A stretch of DNA of 64,000 nucleotides from DAIDKA01 sp036521075 (GTDB lineage: Bacteria > Pseudomonadota > Gammaproteobacteria > Steroidobacterales > Steroidobacteraceae). The stretch spans positions 67,121-131,120 of the forward strand of contig DATDIL010000147.1 in NCBI GenBank assembly GCA_036521075.1, written 5' to 3'. The position numbers were made by a program, and so were the translations under genes. Shown one piece after another: positions 35,815 to 44,546 of the stretch. The notes beneath the pieces were generated by a model. That model searched no databases and had not been told where the DNA came from. It was given only the letters and a program-made list of their open reading frames with translations. Within the stretch, counting starts at the first letter, position 1; the number at the start of each line of letters is the position of its first letter.

Positions 35815-36933
35815 ATGTCATCCACTGAGAAGTTCCCATTCCGCGCCGACCATGTCGGAAGCTTGCTTCGTCCGGCGCAGCTGGCCCGTGCTCGCGAGGC
35901 TCACGCTCACGGACAGATTCAGGCGACTTCACTGCACGCGATCGAGGACTCCGTGATCGTCGATGCTGTCAAACGCCAGGAGGCCATCGGAATGCCGGTG
36001 GTGACTGACGGGGAGTTCCGCCGCGCTTTCTGGCATCTGGATTTCCTGACGTCATTTTCCGGTGTGCGCCAGACCAAACCCAACCTGGTCGCGCAGTTCC
36101 GCACGCACGACGGTCCCATCCACATGGAGGCACATGGTCTTGAAGTCACGGGCAAGCTGGAACGTCCGACGCCGATTTTTGTCGATCACTTCCGCTTCCT
36201 CAAAGAGGTTGCGAAAGTTACACCCAAGATCACCATCCCATCACCGTCCATCCTCCACTTTCGTGGCGGCCGTGCGGCCATAGATTCGGTCTCCTACCCG
36301 GCTCTGGATCGGTTCTATTCCGATCTCGCCAAAGTCTATCAGGCCGAAATCCATGATCTCGGCGAAGCCGGCTGCGAGTATCTGCAAATCGACGACACCA
36401 ACTTTGCGTACCTTTGTGACCTTGGTATCCGCGAGCAGGTGCGGTCACGACACGGATTGGAACCAAATGCTCTTGGCCAGCTGTACGCGAAACTGATCAA
36501 TGAGTCGATCAAGGATCGACCCGCGGCCATGAAGGTCATGCTGCATGTGTGTCGGGGCAACTTTCGCAGTGCCTGGGCTGCAGAGGGTGGCTATGAGCCC
36601 ATCGCCGAAGTGCTCTTCAATGCGGTGGATGTCGACGGCTATTTTCTGGAGTTCGATGACGAGCGATCTGGGGATTTCTCGCCCCTGCGTCACCTGCCCA
36701 AGGGCAAGCTCGCCACGCTTGGTCTCATCACCAGCAAGGCCGGGGCTCTCGAGACTCCCGACTCTGTGAAACGGCGCATTGAAGCGGCGAGCCGTTTTGC
36801 CCCATTGGATCAGCTTGCATTGAGCCCCCAATGCGGCTTTGCCAGCACGTGCGAGGGCAACGCGGTATCAGAGGATGACCAATGGCGAAAGTTGAATCTG
36901 GTCAGTGACATTGCCGGCGATGTCTGGAAATAG
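35815..36933 (+). CDS. MetE-family protein (YxjG-like), copy C
   Basis: A 372-residue protein of the single-domain MetE family, closer to the YxjG/YxjH type than to copies A and B. It shows FRADHVGSLLRPAQL at the start, a zinc-type MLHVCRGNF and a later SPQCGFAS. The ATG at 35815 has GGAGAA about 9 bases upstream; an earlier in-frame start at 35722 would overrun the operator. YxjG-like proteins are usually annotated as methyltransferases making methionine, but their donors are often unproven. Control by an Lrp-type regulator would suit an amino-acid role. Confidence 0.88.
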   Translation: MSSTEKFPFRADHVGSLLRPAQLARAREAHAHGQIQATSLHAIEDSVIVDAVKRQEAIGMPVVTDGEFRRAFWHLDFLTSFSGVRQTKPNLVAQFRTHDGPIHMEAHGLEVTGKLERPTPIFVDHFRFLKEVAKVTPKITIPSPSILHFRGGRAAIDSVSYPALDRFYSDLAKVYQAEIHDLGEAGCEYLQIDDTNFAYLCDLGIREQVRSRHGLEPNALGQLYAKLINESIKDRPAAMKVMLHVCRGNFRSAWAAEGGYEPIAEVLFNAVDVDGYFLEFDDERSGDFSPLRHLPKGKLATLGLITSKAGALETPDSVKRRIEAASRFAPLDQLALSPQCGFASTCEGNAVSEDDQWRKLNLVSDIAGDVWK

Positions 36934-36962
36934 ATCACGCGCAAGGCCACGCTGACTCGCGC

Positions 36963-37859
36963 TCAGGGAAAGGCTTGCGGCGGCGCGCTGCCGGGAGCCG
37001 CGGAAGTCCGGGACCAGGCCACGCCTTTGGCGGCGGCATCCGCGGGGCCGCCCCAGGTCCAGTACAGACCGAGATAGCCATAGGTCTCGGGCTGCCCGAC
37101 CGCAGTGCGCCCGACACTGAACAGCAGCTGGAAGGCTGGTTTTCGGAAATAGTAGTAACCACCCACGTCAAGCATGGTAGCCGAGTGGGTCTGCGGCGTG
37201 CTGTTGCCTTCCGGACCGTGATACCAAAGTTCGGCGCCCAGGGTCCACTTCTCACCAAGGTCCCGCTGCAGCAGCCAGCCCGCGTAGCGAAAATCGCGGA
37301 ACCCGTCCTGGTGGACGATTTCGTAGCCGCCACCACCGTAGGTCGTCCACGGACCCCAGTCTTTCTGTACCCACAGCGGCAGCTTGTACCAGGTCTTGCC
37401 CACGCCTAGGCCGCGCGCGGCGCTGCCGGTGGGCAGCTCGATCATCGGAAATACGCCCACCTCCGGCACCGAAGCACTTTGCGGGATGAAGCGGTACTTC
37501 ACGCCCAACTCGGTGTCGAGCAGCCCGTAAGCGCTGGGTCCGCTGCCTTGCGGCGCGTACAGCGGATTGTTCGTCGGCACGACGGCGCCGAAATTGAGTA
37601 CCGCGTGCAGCTGCGTGTTCGGCAGCGCGCCCCAGTTGAACTCGAACGCCGGACCCAGCGGGTCCGTCTCGAGCGGCGTGCCGTCGCTGGCGGCGAACAC
37701 ATAGAACTCGTAATGCCCGAGATCCACGGGCTCGGGGTCATCGGTTTGGAACGGGGGTCCGGCCCGTGCGGCGCCAGGTGCAGCGACCAGAGCCGCAGCG
37801 CCGGCCCCCGCGCCGAGTAGGCGCAGGATGAAACAGCGGGAGATTGGTGCGCCCAGCAT
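36963..37859 (-). CDS. Exported outer-membrane-type protein of unknown function
   Basis: A 298-residue protein with a signal peptide ending near ARAG. The mature part begins PPFQTDDPEPVDLGHYEFYVF, a start I associate with putative outer-membrane 'transporter' barrels. Alternating aromatic strands follow (WTTYGGGGYEIVHQDGF, GGYYYFRKPAFQLLFSVG). It ends with a low-complexity Ala/Pro tail rather than a terminal aromatic residue. It follows two small membrane proteins with 4 bases between genes, so they are probably cotranscribed. Confidence 0.78.
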   Translation of the reverse strand: MLGAPISRCFILRLLGAGAGAAALVAAPGAARAGPPFQTDDPEPVDLGHYEFYVFAASDGTPLETDPLGPAFEFNWGALPNTQLHAVLNFGAVVPTNNPLYAPQGSGPSAYGLLDTELGVKYRFIPQSASVPEVGVFPMIELPTGSAARGLGVGKTWYKLPLWVQKDWGPWTTYGGGGYEIVHQDGFRDFRYAGWLLQRDLGEKWTLGAELWYHGPEGNSTPQTHSATMLDVGGYYYFRKPAFQLLFSVGRTAVGQPETYGYLGLYWTWGGPADAAAKGVAWSRTSAAPGSAPPQAFP

Positions 37860-37863
37860 GAGA

Positions 37864-38211
37864 CTACTTGCCCTGCAGCAGATCCATGAAGGGCGGGAAG
37901 GTCAGCAACAGACCCACGCTTATCAGCACCAGCACCAGCAGGTTGATGGTTTTCAGATCCACGTTGCGCCTGCGCCAGGCGCGCGCGAGCCCGACCCAGG
38001 TCACCAGCCACACAAAGATGGCCAGCGTCGTGACTCCCGCGAGTGGGCCGGTGGGGTCCCAAACATTCAATAGGTGCGCCACCGCCGGGGAGGCATCGCC
38101 GGCAAGCGCACACACGCCCAGCACCAAGCTGCCGATCGCGACGGCGAGCACCGCGGCGGCGGCGGCGCCGTTCGCCGGCAGAGCCTCGCCGGGCTCACTC
38201 GTCATGGCCAT
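37864..38211 (-). CDS. Small membrane protein
   Basis: A protein of about 115 residues with three hydrophobic segments (around AAVLAVAIGSLVLGVCALAG, LAIFVWLVTWVGLA and INLLVLVLISVGLLLTF). The ATG at 38211 is chosen. A GTG one codon earlier or an ATG at 38205 are alternatives, and the ribosome-binding site does not decide. It overlaps the upstream membrane-protein gene. I do not recognise the family. Confidence 0.68.
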   Translation of the reverse strand: MAMTSEPGEALPANGAAAAAVLAVAIGSLVLGVCALAGDASPAVAHLLNVWDPTGPLAGVTTLAIFVWLVTWVGLARAWRRRNVDLKTINLLVLVLISVGLLLTFPPFMDLLQGK

Positions 38212-38773
38212 CACCGTGCATCAGCACGATGCGCGTACCACCGCGGACGGGGGCGTACTTGTTGAGCATGGCACCGAAGAAACCCGCGACTCCAGCGGAC
38301 AGGAAGGCCAGTGCGACGAGCCCGAGGAGCGCGCGACGCACCGAACGCAGCCGGTGCAGGTGGGCACCGTAGCGCGCCACGAGGTACGCAGCGCCGGTGA
38401 GGCTCATCGGAGCGAACCAGGCGATGTGCTCCTTCCACTCCATGCCGATGTCATGCCATTGCGCGGTGGCCGCACTGGACATGAGCAGACGCTGCGGATA
38501 GCCGCTCAGGTCCGTGAGACCGGCGGGCGGGTGCGCGCGGTACCAGGGATACAGCACGTAGGCGCCGAGCAGGACGGTCAGCCACGCCAGCAGCGCCATC
38601 AGCGCGACGTACAGCGACAGCCACCGCTGCTGCACGGGCGTGATGTTCCAACGTCCCGCGGGCGTCGAGACCGCATACAGACCCACGGCAGCGCCGGTGA
38701 ATGCCAGAAGCAGCAGCGCTCCGAAGAACATTCCGTGCACGACGGTGACTGCATCGCGAAGCGTGATTTCCAT
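38195..38773 (-). CDS. Membrane protein, possibly haem- or metal-binding
   Basis: A 192-residue protein with about five membrane segments. Histidines sit near segment ends (TVVHGMFFGALLLL, WYRAHPP, QWHDIGMEWKEHIAWFAPM), the kind of arrangement used for axial haem ligands, though no cytochrome b family is evident to me. A His/Gly/Asp tail ends it (LMHGDGHDE). It leads the three-gene run to 36963. The neighbouring CxxCH protein at 39790 makes a respiratory or electron-transfer role plausible (inference). Confidence 0.7.
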   Translation of the reverse strand: MEITLRDAVTVVHGMFFGALLLLAFTGAAVGLYAVSTPAGRWNITPVQQRWLSLYVALMALLAWLTVLLGAYVLYPWYRAHPPAGLTDLSGYPQRLLMSSAATAQWHDIGMEWKEHIAWFAPMSLTGAAYLVARYGAHLHRLRSVRRALLGLVALAFLSAGVAGFFGAMLNKYAPVRGGTRIVLMHGDGHDE

Positions 38774-39007
38774 GACGGCTGTCCGCTAATGTCCGCGGCA
38801 GCGACTCTACTCTACCTCGCAAAGTTCTATCTACCCAGAATACGCCATCCAGAATGCGAGCGCGATTTGCAATGAGACACGTTATCAATACCTCCTCGCA
38901 CGCGAAGCGCCACGGCGCCATCATTCTTGCTACCATCGCGCTTTGCGTGACAAAGTCATGGTGGCTTTGCCAAGCAGGACGGCAGCGGAACAGCATCTGG
39001 GGGAGTC

Positions 39008-39769
39008 ATGCGTGCGCTACTGGCTTTCGCGGTTCTCTGCCTCATCTGGTCAGTATCGAGTCACGCCCAAACCGACGAGATTCAAGTCTATAACGCCGAA
39101 ATTGCCGCGCCTGGCGTATTCAACCTGACATTGCACAACAATTACACGCCCGACGGCCATACCAGCGCGGGCTATCCCGGCGGCATCGTTCCCAATCACG
39201 CACTCAACGGCGTTCCGGAATGGGCCTACGGTGTCACGGACTGGTTCGAAGCCGGGCTTTATCTGCCTCTCTACAGCATCGGTGGGAATGGCGCGTTGAC
39301 CTATAACGGGTTCAAGGTGCGCACCCTGTTCGTCGAACCGGATGCGGCTGATCAGCGTTTCTTTTACGGAGTGAATTTCGAATTCAGCTGGAACACGGCC
39401 CATTGGGATCAAAGCCGCCACACCCAGGAAATCCGCCCGATCGTCGGCTGGCACCTCGGTGCCGTGGATATTATCGTGAATCCGATTCTCGACAATTCGT
39501 ACAAGGGATTCTCACGGCTGGATTTCGCTCCCGAAACGCGGCTGGCCTACAACTTTGAGAAGACCTGGGCGATTGCCGCCGAGGAATACGCCGACTTCGG
39601 CCCGTTACGCGCCTTTGATTCGGCCGCGCAGCAACAACACCAACTGTTCGGCGTGTTCGATTATAACGGCAAGCCATGGTCGATCGAGGGCGGCCTCGGC
39701 GTCGGGCTCACCAGTGCAACCGACCACCTTGTCCTCAAGCTGATTCTGTCTCGTGACCTGAACGATTGA
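39008..39769 (+). CDS. Exported outer-membrane-type protein of unknown function
   Basis: A 253-residue protein with a signal peptide ending near SHAQ and GGGAG before the ATG. The mature sequence is rich in aromatic beta-strands (FNLTLHNNYTPDG, WFEAGLYLPLYSIGG, FFYGVNFEFSW, WSIEGGLGVGL), as in small barrels or DUF-type outer-membrane proteins. It ends in hydrophobic strand LKLILSRDLND. It is divergent from the 38773-36963 run and directly ahead of the CxxCH protein. The function is unknown. Confidence 0.76.
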   Translation: MRALLAFAVLCLIWSVSSHAQTDEIQVYNAEIAAPGVFNLTLHNNYTPDGHTSAGYPGGIVPNHALNGVPEWAYGVTDWFEAGLYLPLYSIGGNGALTYNGFKVRTLFVEPDAADQRFFYGVNFEFSWNTAHWDQSRHTQEIRPIVGWHLGAVDIIVNPILDNSYKGFSRLDFAPETRLAYNFEKTWAIAAEEYADFGPLRAFDSAAQQQHQLFGVFDYNGKPWSIEGGLGVGLTSATDHLVLKLILSRDLND

Positions 39770-39789
39770 GATTTAATAGGAGAGCTATC

Positions 39790-40320
39790 TTGCGACATGC
39801 GACAGGTGCCACCTCGACGATACCGCTTGCGGTTGCCGCATCAGTGCTACTGGTGTTGAGTACTGCCGTTACGGCGCAGACGGTGCCGGGAACGGCCGCC
39901 TCGAGCGCGCCGGCTGGGACTGCGACGCCGGACTATCATCCGAGTCTGGGTGATCTGATGACGATGGCGGTTCAGCCGCGCCACACCAAACTCGGACTCG
40001 CGGGCCAGGAAGGAAATTGGCCTTACGCACAGTACGAATTGAGTGAGCTGCGCAATGCCTTTGCCCGGGTCGCCCGAACCATTCCGACCTACCGATCAAT
40101 CGATATGGCAGCGGTCATCGGCGCCTTGACCACCGAACCGTTGCAGGCCGTAGAGCAGGCAGTGCGGGCCCAGGACGCCCGCCAATTCAAGACGGCGTAT
40201 GCGGGACTGACGATCGCATGCAACGCCTGCCATTTGAGTCAGGACCATGCACCAATCGTTATTCGGGTGCCGCGCACCAATCCGTATGTGGATCAGGATT
40301 TTCGCAAACCGGTGCGCTAG
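39790..40320 (+). CDS. Exported protein with a single c-type haem motif
   Basis: A protein of about 176 residues with a signal peptide (about 1-30) and one haem-binding motif ACNACHLSQD (CNACH at about 144-148). The 21 bases after the previous stop contain AGGAGAG 5-6 bases before a TTG at 39790, which I take as the start. A TTG at 39766 inside the previous stop would also be in frame but lacks a ribosome-binding site. The rest is helical (SLGDLMTMAVQPRHTKLGLAG), like small monohaem cytochromes that have a distal Met. The methionine in LMTMAV could be that ligand (inference). Confidence 0.78.
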   Translation: MRHATGATSTIPLAVAASVLLVLSTAVTAQTVPGTAASSAPAGTATPDYHPSLGDLMTMAVQPRHTKLGLAGQEGNWPYAQYELSELRNAFARVARTIPTYRSIDMAAVIGALTTEPLQAVEQAVRAQDARQFKTAYAGLTIACNACHLSQDHAPIVIRVPRTNPYVDQDFRKPVR

Positions 40321-40326
40321 CGCCCC

Positions 40327-41172
40327 TTACTGCGCGCACGTTGCGGTGGCCTGAGGTGGCAGCAGGCGCACTTCGTGCTGCGCGAGCGCCAGATTGATGC
40401 GATTGGCTCGGAGCGCCTCGAGGATCGTCCGCGACAGCTCGGCAGTCATCGAGCCATAGTCATCAACGGACACCCAGGGCTGGATGCTGATCTGCACTAC
40501 GGATTGCGCAAGGCTCGATACGCCGATGACCGGCGGTACATCCTTCAGGACGCGCGGATTGGCCACGACCACCCCCTCGATGACCTGCAGCGCCGCGGCG
40601 ACATCGGTATCGGGCGCCACGCCGACCTGCACGCTGACCTGGCGAATGTGGCCATAGTTGTGAAGGATCTCCCCCACGATCTTGCGGTTCGGAATCACGA
40701 CCGTGGACCGGTCGGCATGCGTAAGAATGGTGCTGAACAAGGAGACGTGCTCCACGCGCCCTTCAACCCCCGCCACCTGAATGTACTGGCCAACCCGGAA
40801 CGGTTTCGTGAGGATTATCGACAGGCCTGCGACGATGTTGCTGAGCACTCCTTGCATGGCAAGTGCGATGCCGGCCCCGGCCACGCCCAGTCCGGCGATC
40901 AACGGCAGTAATTGAACTCCGAGATTCTGCAGCGCCATGACCAGAAACAACAACAGTACCAGCCCCCGGATGACCCGCGAGAGCAACACACGAAGCGGCG
41001 GTTCCAGATCAAAGCGTCGCAATGCCCGCGACAGCCAGCGCTCTGCCCAACCTCCGACCATCACCCCGGCGATGACGATCAGAATCGCCGTGAGCAGTCG
41101 CGGACCAAACTGGATGAGCAGATCGGTAATCTGCTGGCGTATGTGGTCGATCGAGGACAGATGTATATCCAT
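40327..41172 (-). CDS. MscS-family mechanosensitive ion channel
   Basis: A 281-residue small-conductance mechanosensitive channel. Three membrane helices (about 20-120) end in a glycine/alanine-rich pore helix (LPLIAGLGVAGAGIALAMQGVLSNIVAGLSI). A beta domain follows (PFRVGQYIQVAGVEGRVEHVSLFSTIL, VVIPNRKIVGEILHNYG) and a C-terminal alpha/beta domain. It relieves turgor after osmotic downshock. The stop lies 6 bases from the convergent CxxCH gene. It is downstream of the desaturase, with a hairpin-prone CCTGAG/CTCAGG at about 41194-41208 between. Confidence 0.9.
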   Translation of the reverse strand: MDIHLSSIDHIRQQITDLLIQFGPRLLTAILIVIAGVMVGGWAERWLSRALRRFDLEPPLRVLLSRVIRGLVLLLFLVMALQNLGVQLLPLIAGLGVAGAGIALAMQGVLSNIVAGLSIILTKPFRVGQYIQVAGVEGRVEHVSLFSTILTHADRSTVVIPNRKIVGEILHNYGHIRQVSVQVGVAPDTDVAAALQVIEGVVVANPRVLKDVPPVIGVSSLAQSVVQISIQPWVSVDDYGSMTAELSRTILEALRANRINLALAQHEVRLLPPQATATCAQ

Positions 41173-41202
41173 GGCGGTAGTCCCTGGGCGGCCCTGAGAT
41201 CC

Positions 41203-42261
41203 TCAGGCCCGGCGCAGGTACTCGGCTAGCGTGATGATGCGATGAGCACGGATGTCCCACAGAATGCATTTCATGGCAGCGCACACTTCCGACAGCTTCA
41301 CGCGCGCGACACTCGGGAACAGATGCTGATACTCGTTGTGGCACTGAACCAGGCGGTAACTGGGGATACTCGAGGACAGGTGATGGATATGGTGGTAGCC
41401 AATGTTTGCGGTGAAGAAGTTCAACCAGCCAGGCAGTACCAGGAAACTGGTGCCCTCGATGGCGCCGATATCATAATCCCAGCACTCGCACCCGGTCGCG
41501 TAGGAATGCTCAAAGTTGTGCTGCACGGTAAACAGCACGATTCCCAGGCCGCCCGCGATCGACACGGTGAGCACATAGATGACGAAGAACAGTGCCGCGC
41601 CGCAACACCAGCACATGATCCCCCAGGCACTCAGCAGCACCAGGTTATTCCACAGCATGTGGTGGTATTCCTTCGGGGTCTTCCAGTAGCGGGTCTGGTA
41701 GCTGGCCGCCAGTTCACGCACGGATAGGCCGGTACCCCGGACCCTGCCCCTGAGGATGTGCGCCCACAGTCCAAGCGTGCCGCTGATCCAGGTGAAGCGC
41801 GGATTCAGGATCAGATAGATGCACCCCGCCAGCGGCGCGGCGGCGATGCTGCATTTGTGGCGGTAAAAGCGCTGTTGCGTCGCGCTGAGCGCCGCGTATT
41901 CGTCCACGGACAATGTTGCATATGGACCACGGTAGCGGTCCCAATTGCCATTATGCGCGTGATGATAATTGTGGTGTTGCGCCCACACGTACTGCGGCAT
42001 GCCCGATAGCACGCCAAGGGCGAAGCCAGTCCAGCGATTCAGCGCAACGCTGCGGAACAGACTGCGATGGCCACACTCATGCATCAGCGCGAAGACGCGC
42101 AGGGTGAAAAGAATGAGCAGTGGCAGCACGGCGGCCACAACCCAAAGGCTCGTGCGTCCGAAAGTGACAGCGATCCACCAGAGAAGGCCCAAGGGCGCCA
42201 AGGTCATCAGGACCTGGACGAATCCCTGCCCATTATCGGACCTGCCGTAGCGTCCGATCAT
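41203..42261 (-). CDS. Fatty-acid desaturase-like membrane di-iron enzyme
   Basis: A 352-residue membrane desaturase/hydroxylase. The three His boxes are present: HECGHR, HHNYHHAHNG and YHHIHHLSS, with four or more membrane segments around them. These bind the di-iron centre and are typical of acyl-lipid desaturases and related hydroxylases. It may adjust membrane lipid unsaturation; whether the substrate is fatty acyl or another lipid is not decided. It is separated by 231 bases from the hydroxyquinol dioxygenase gene. Confidence 0.88.
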   Translation of the reverse strand: MIGRYGRSDNGQGFVQVLMTLAPLGLLWWIAVTFGRTSLWVVAAVLPLLILFTLRVFALMHECGHRSLFRSVALNRWTGFALGVLSGMPQYVWAQHHNYHHAHNGNWDRYRGPYATLSVDEYAALSATQQRFYRHKCSIAAAPLAGCIYLILNPRFTWISGTLGLWAHILRGRVRGTGLSVRELAASYQTRYWKTPKEYHHMLWNNLVLLSAWGIMCWCCGAALFFVIYVLTVSIAGGLGIVLFTVQHNFEHSYATGCECWDYDIGAIEGTSFLVLPGWLNFFTANIGYHHIHHLSSSIPSYRLVQCHNEYQHLFPSVARVKLSEVCAAMKCILWDIRAHRIITLAEYLRRA

Positions 42262-42388
42262 TCCCTGTTTCTGTTGCTTGACGCACTCGATCAGCGTTGT
42301 GATTGAGCGTACCCCGTGGCGAATCTATAGGGCAGATCGTATAGCGCGTACGTCTTTATTCTTGCTTTCGCCGAGCTACGGTTGCGGA

Positions 42389-42406
42389 GTGTAACATAGC
42401 GTACAC
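42389..42406. promoter_or_regulatory. Inverted repeat, candidate operator upstream of the desaturase
   Basis: GTGTA and TACAC are separated by 8 bases in the 231-bp gap between the desaturase start and the dioxygenase gene (42262-42492). The gap has no gene. Five-base arms are short, so chance is a real alternative. Confidence 0.3.
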
Positions 42407-42492
42407 ACCAATACCTGCGCGATATCACGTTTCGGCGTCATTAGTCACGTGCAAGGATAGTAGCAGTTGTTCGGGCAACGGGAGCGGAAGCC

Positions 42493-43362
42493 TTACTGCG
42501 GGCCGGCAGGCCGCAGCCGAAAGTCGTACTTAACCGTATAAAACGGCACGTCCACGCGTTCGCCATCCGGGGCGGTACCCGCCGGATGCCGGTCAAACTG
42601 CGCCACCAGCGACTCCTTCATCCCGAACACGGCATCCGAATCCAGGTACTGGCTTCCCGCCACGAACAGGTGGGTGGTCACCGGCCGATGGCCCGGCGCG
42701 GAGACAATCATATGGATATGCCCTGGCCGGTTGGGATGGCGTCCCATCTTGCGCAGCATGACTCCCACCGGACCATCGGTCGGTACCGGGTAGAACGTCG
42801 GTCGGATGGAGCGGAACCAGTAGCGTCCTTCGGCATCCGTCCTGATCCGGCCTCGCGCCTTCATGCCCGATTCCTCGGGCAGCTGCATATCGTAGTAGCC
42901 GTCGCCATTGCCCGACCAGATATCCAGCAAGGCATTTGCAAGCGGCCGGCCATCCGCACTCAGCACCCGTCCAGAATAAAATGTCGGTTCTCCCTTGACC
43001 CCTTCCGCCAGATTGCTGCCACGCGGCAAATCCGGCGCGCCCTCCCAATAAAAGGGTCCCAGAACCGTCGATTCGGCGCTGCCATTGTCCGCGGGATGAT
43101 TGATCGTGATGACCAGCACCGATACTCCGAGCGTGTCGGACAAAAGGATGAATTCCTGGCGCTTCTCGGTACAGGTCTGGCCCACATCGGTCAGGAATTG
43201 AATCGCGCCGATCCACTCGCTTTCAGTCAGCTGCACGTCCCGAACGAAATCGTGCAGGTGGGTGATCAGCGAGGTCATGACCCGCTTGAAGCGCGGATCG
43301 TCACATTGCGCCAGGCGCTCGATCACCGCCTGGGTGATGCTCTGCTGATCAAACTCGCGCAT
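42493..43362 (-). CDS. chqB: Hydroxyquinol 1,2-dioxygenase (intradiol)
   Basis: An intradiol Fe(III) dioxygenase, 289 residues, that would cleave hydroxyquinol (1,2,4-trihydroxybenzene) to maleylacetate. The ligands are Y157 (GYYDMQ), Y191 (TFYPVPTDGPVG), H215 and H217 (PGHIHM). The intervals agree with those of characterised hydroxyquinol dioxygenases. Other family marks are ADNGSAESTVLGPFYWEG. AAGGAG lies 8 bases before the ATG. It is the last gene of the operon 47067-42493. Catechol or chlorocatechol dioxygenase is less likely from these marks. No maleylacetate reductase is in the window. Confidence 0.85.
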   Translation of the reverse strand: MREFDQQSITQAVIERLAQCDDPRFKRVMTSLITHLHDFVRDVQLTESEWIGAIQFLTDVGQTCTEKRQEFILLSDTLGVSVLVITINHPADNGSAESTVLGPFYWEGAPDLPRGSNLAEGVKGEPTFYSGRVLSADGRPLANALLDIWSGNGDGYYDMQLPEESGMKARGRIRTDAEGRYWFRSIRPTFYPVPTDGPVGVMLRKMGRHPNRPGHIHMIVSAPGHRPVTTHLFVAGSQYLDSDAVFGMKESLVAQFDRHPAGTAPDGERVDVPFYTVKYDFRLRPAGPQ

Positions 43363-43391
43363 GCTCTGGTCTCCTTGAGTTCGCCACTATC

Positions 43392-44546
43392 TCAACGCCA
43401 CAGCCGGCTCGAGGCGATCTGCGCCCCTTCCACCAACGAGCGCAGTTTCAGGTACGCAATATCCGGTTCCACCGGACCAAAGCCGGCGAACGTTCCAAAG
43501 CCGCAGTCAGTGCCCGCAACAACCCGTTCGCGACCCACCACCTGGGCGAAGCGCTCAATGCGCTCGGCCACCAATTCGGGGTGCTCGATATAGTTGGTGG
43601 TCGTCGATAGCAGTCCCGGGATCATGACCTTGTCGTCGGGGATCTTGAAGTCGCGGAACACGGCCCACTCATGCGCATGGCGCGGATTGGCGGCCTCGAA
43701 TAACAGCCCTTGCGGCTTGGCTTTGATCACGATCGGCAACAGCCGCTGCAGCGGCACATCGTGATGATGCGGTCCTTCGTAGTTGCCCCAGCACACATGC
43801 ATGCGCGCGCGGTCGGCGGGAACATTGCGCAATGCATGATTCAGCACTTCGATATGCCGCGCCGCGAGCCGCTCGAACTCTTCAACGCTGCGGTCGCGAT
43901 ACAGGGTATGTCGGCCCATGGCCAGATCCGGGGCGTCAATCTGCAGGATGATGCCGGCCCGCGCGATGGCCTCGTACTCAACGGCCAGCGCGTCGGCCAG
44001 CGCCTCAAGGTACGCGTCCTGGGTGGGATAGAAGTCATTCGGCTGAAACAGCGCAATCACACCCGGCGAGGCTGCGTTCATGAAGGCGCCATGCGGCTTG
44101 GCGACGGCAACGGCCTGATTCAGGTTCGCAATGTCTATCTGCAGCGGCCGCAGGTTCTTGACGGCCACCGGTCCGATGCAGCGTGGGCGCCGATACTGTG
44201 CCGTTGCACCGCGATCGGCGAGCTTGCGCAGCAGCGCCGGGAAGTCGACGAGGTCCTGTCCGGGCTGCCGGGGCGAATCACCCCCGAAGCCGGAGAAGCG
44301 GTCGGAGATATAGGTGGCATAGCTGATCTTGCTCATTTCGCCGTCGCTGACGAGATCGATGCCCACGGTCCTCTGCAGCTTCACGACCTCGGCCACCGCT
44401 GCGGTGATCACGGCATCATCGCGCGCGCTGTCGCGCTGCGCATCGATTGCCGCAGCGGCGCGCGCGAAGACCACATCGGTCACCGCCTGGCTGCGCGGCA
44501 GGCTGCCCACGTGCGTCGTGGGGATCCGGTCGATTCGGCTGCTCAT
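43392..44546 (-). CDS. MetE-like protein, copy B
   Basis: A 384-residue single-barrel MetE-like protein, closely similar to copy A (13953-15098) along its whole length. It shares TTHVGSLPRSQ, DGEMSKISYATYI, QPNDFYPTQDAYLEAL, RMHVCWGNYEGPHHHD and AGTDCGFGTFAGFGPVEPD. It keeps the same zinc-type HxC...C pattern and His run. The ATG at 44546 overlaps the VOC stop by 4 bases. It sits between a VOC protein and hydroxyquinol dioxygenase in an IclR-linked operon, so its substrate is likely to be a catabolic intermediate rather than homocysteine (inference). Confidence 0.85.
   Translation of the reverse strand: MSSRIDRIPTTHVGSLPRSQAVTDVVFARAAAAIDAQRDSARDDAVITAAVAEVVKLQRTVGIDLVSDGEMSKISYATYISDRFSGFGGDSPRQPGQDLVDFPALLRKLADRGATAQYRRPRCIGPVAVKNLRPLQIDIANLNQAVAVAKPHGAFMNAASPGVIALFQPNDFYPTQDAYLEALADALAVEYEAIARAGIILQIDAPDLAMGRHTLYRDRSVEEFERLAARHIEVLNHALRNVPADRARMHVCWGNYEGPHHHDVPLQRLLPIVIKAKPQGLLFEAANPRHAHEWAVFRDFKIPDDKVMIPGLLSTTTNYIEHPELVAERIERFAQVVGRERVVAGTDCGFGTFAGFGPVEPDIAYLKLRSLVEGAQIASSRLWR

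Noticed and set aside
41193..41208. CCTGAG/CTCAGG hairpin between the desaturase and MscS genes
   Set aside because: Overlaps the desaturase stop and lacks a T-run, so I did not list it as a terminator.
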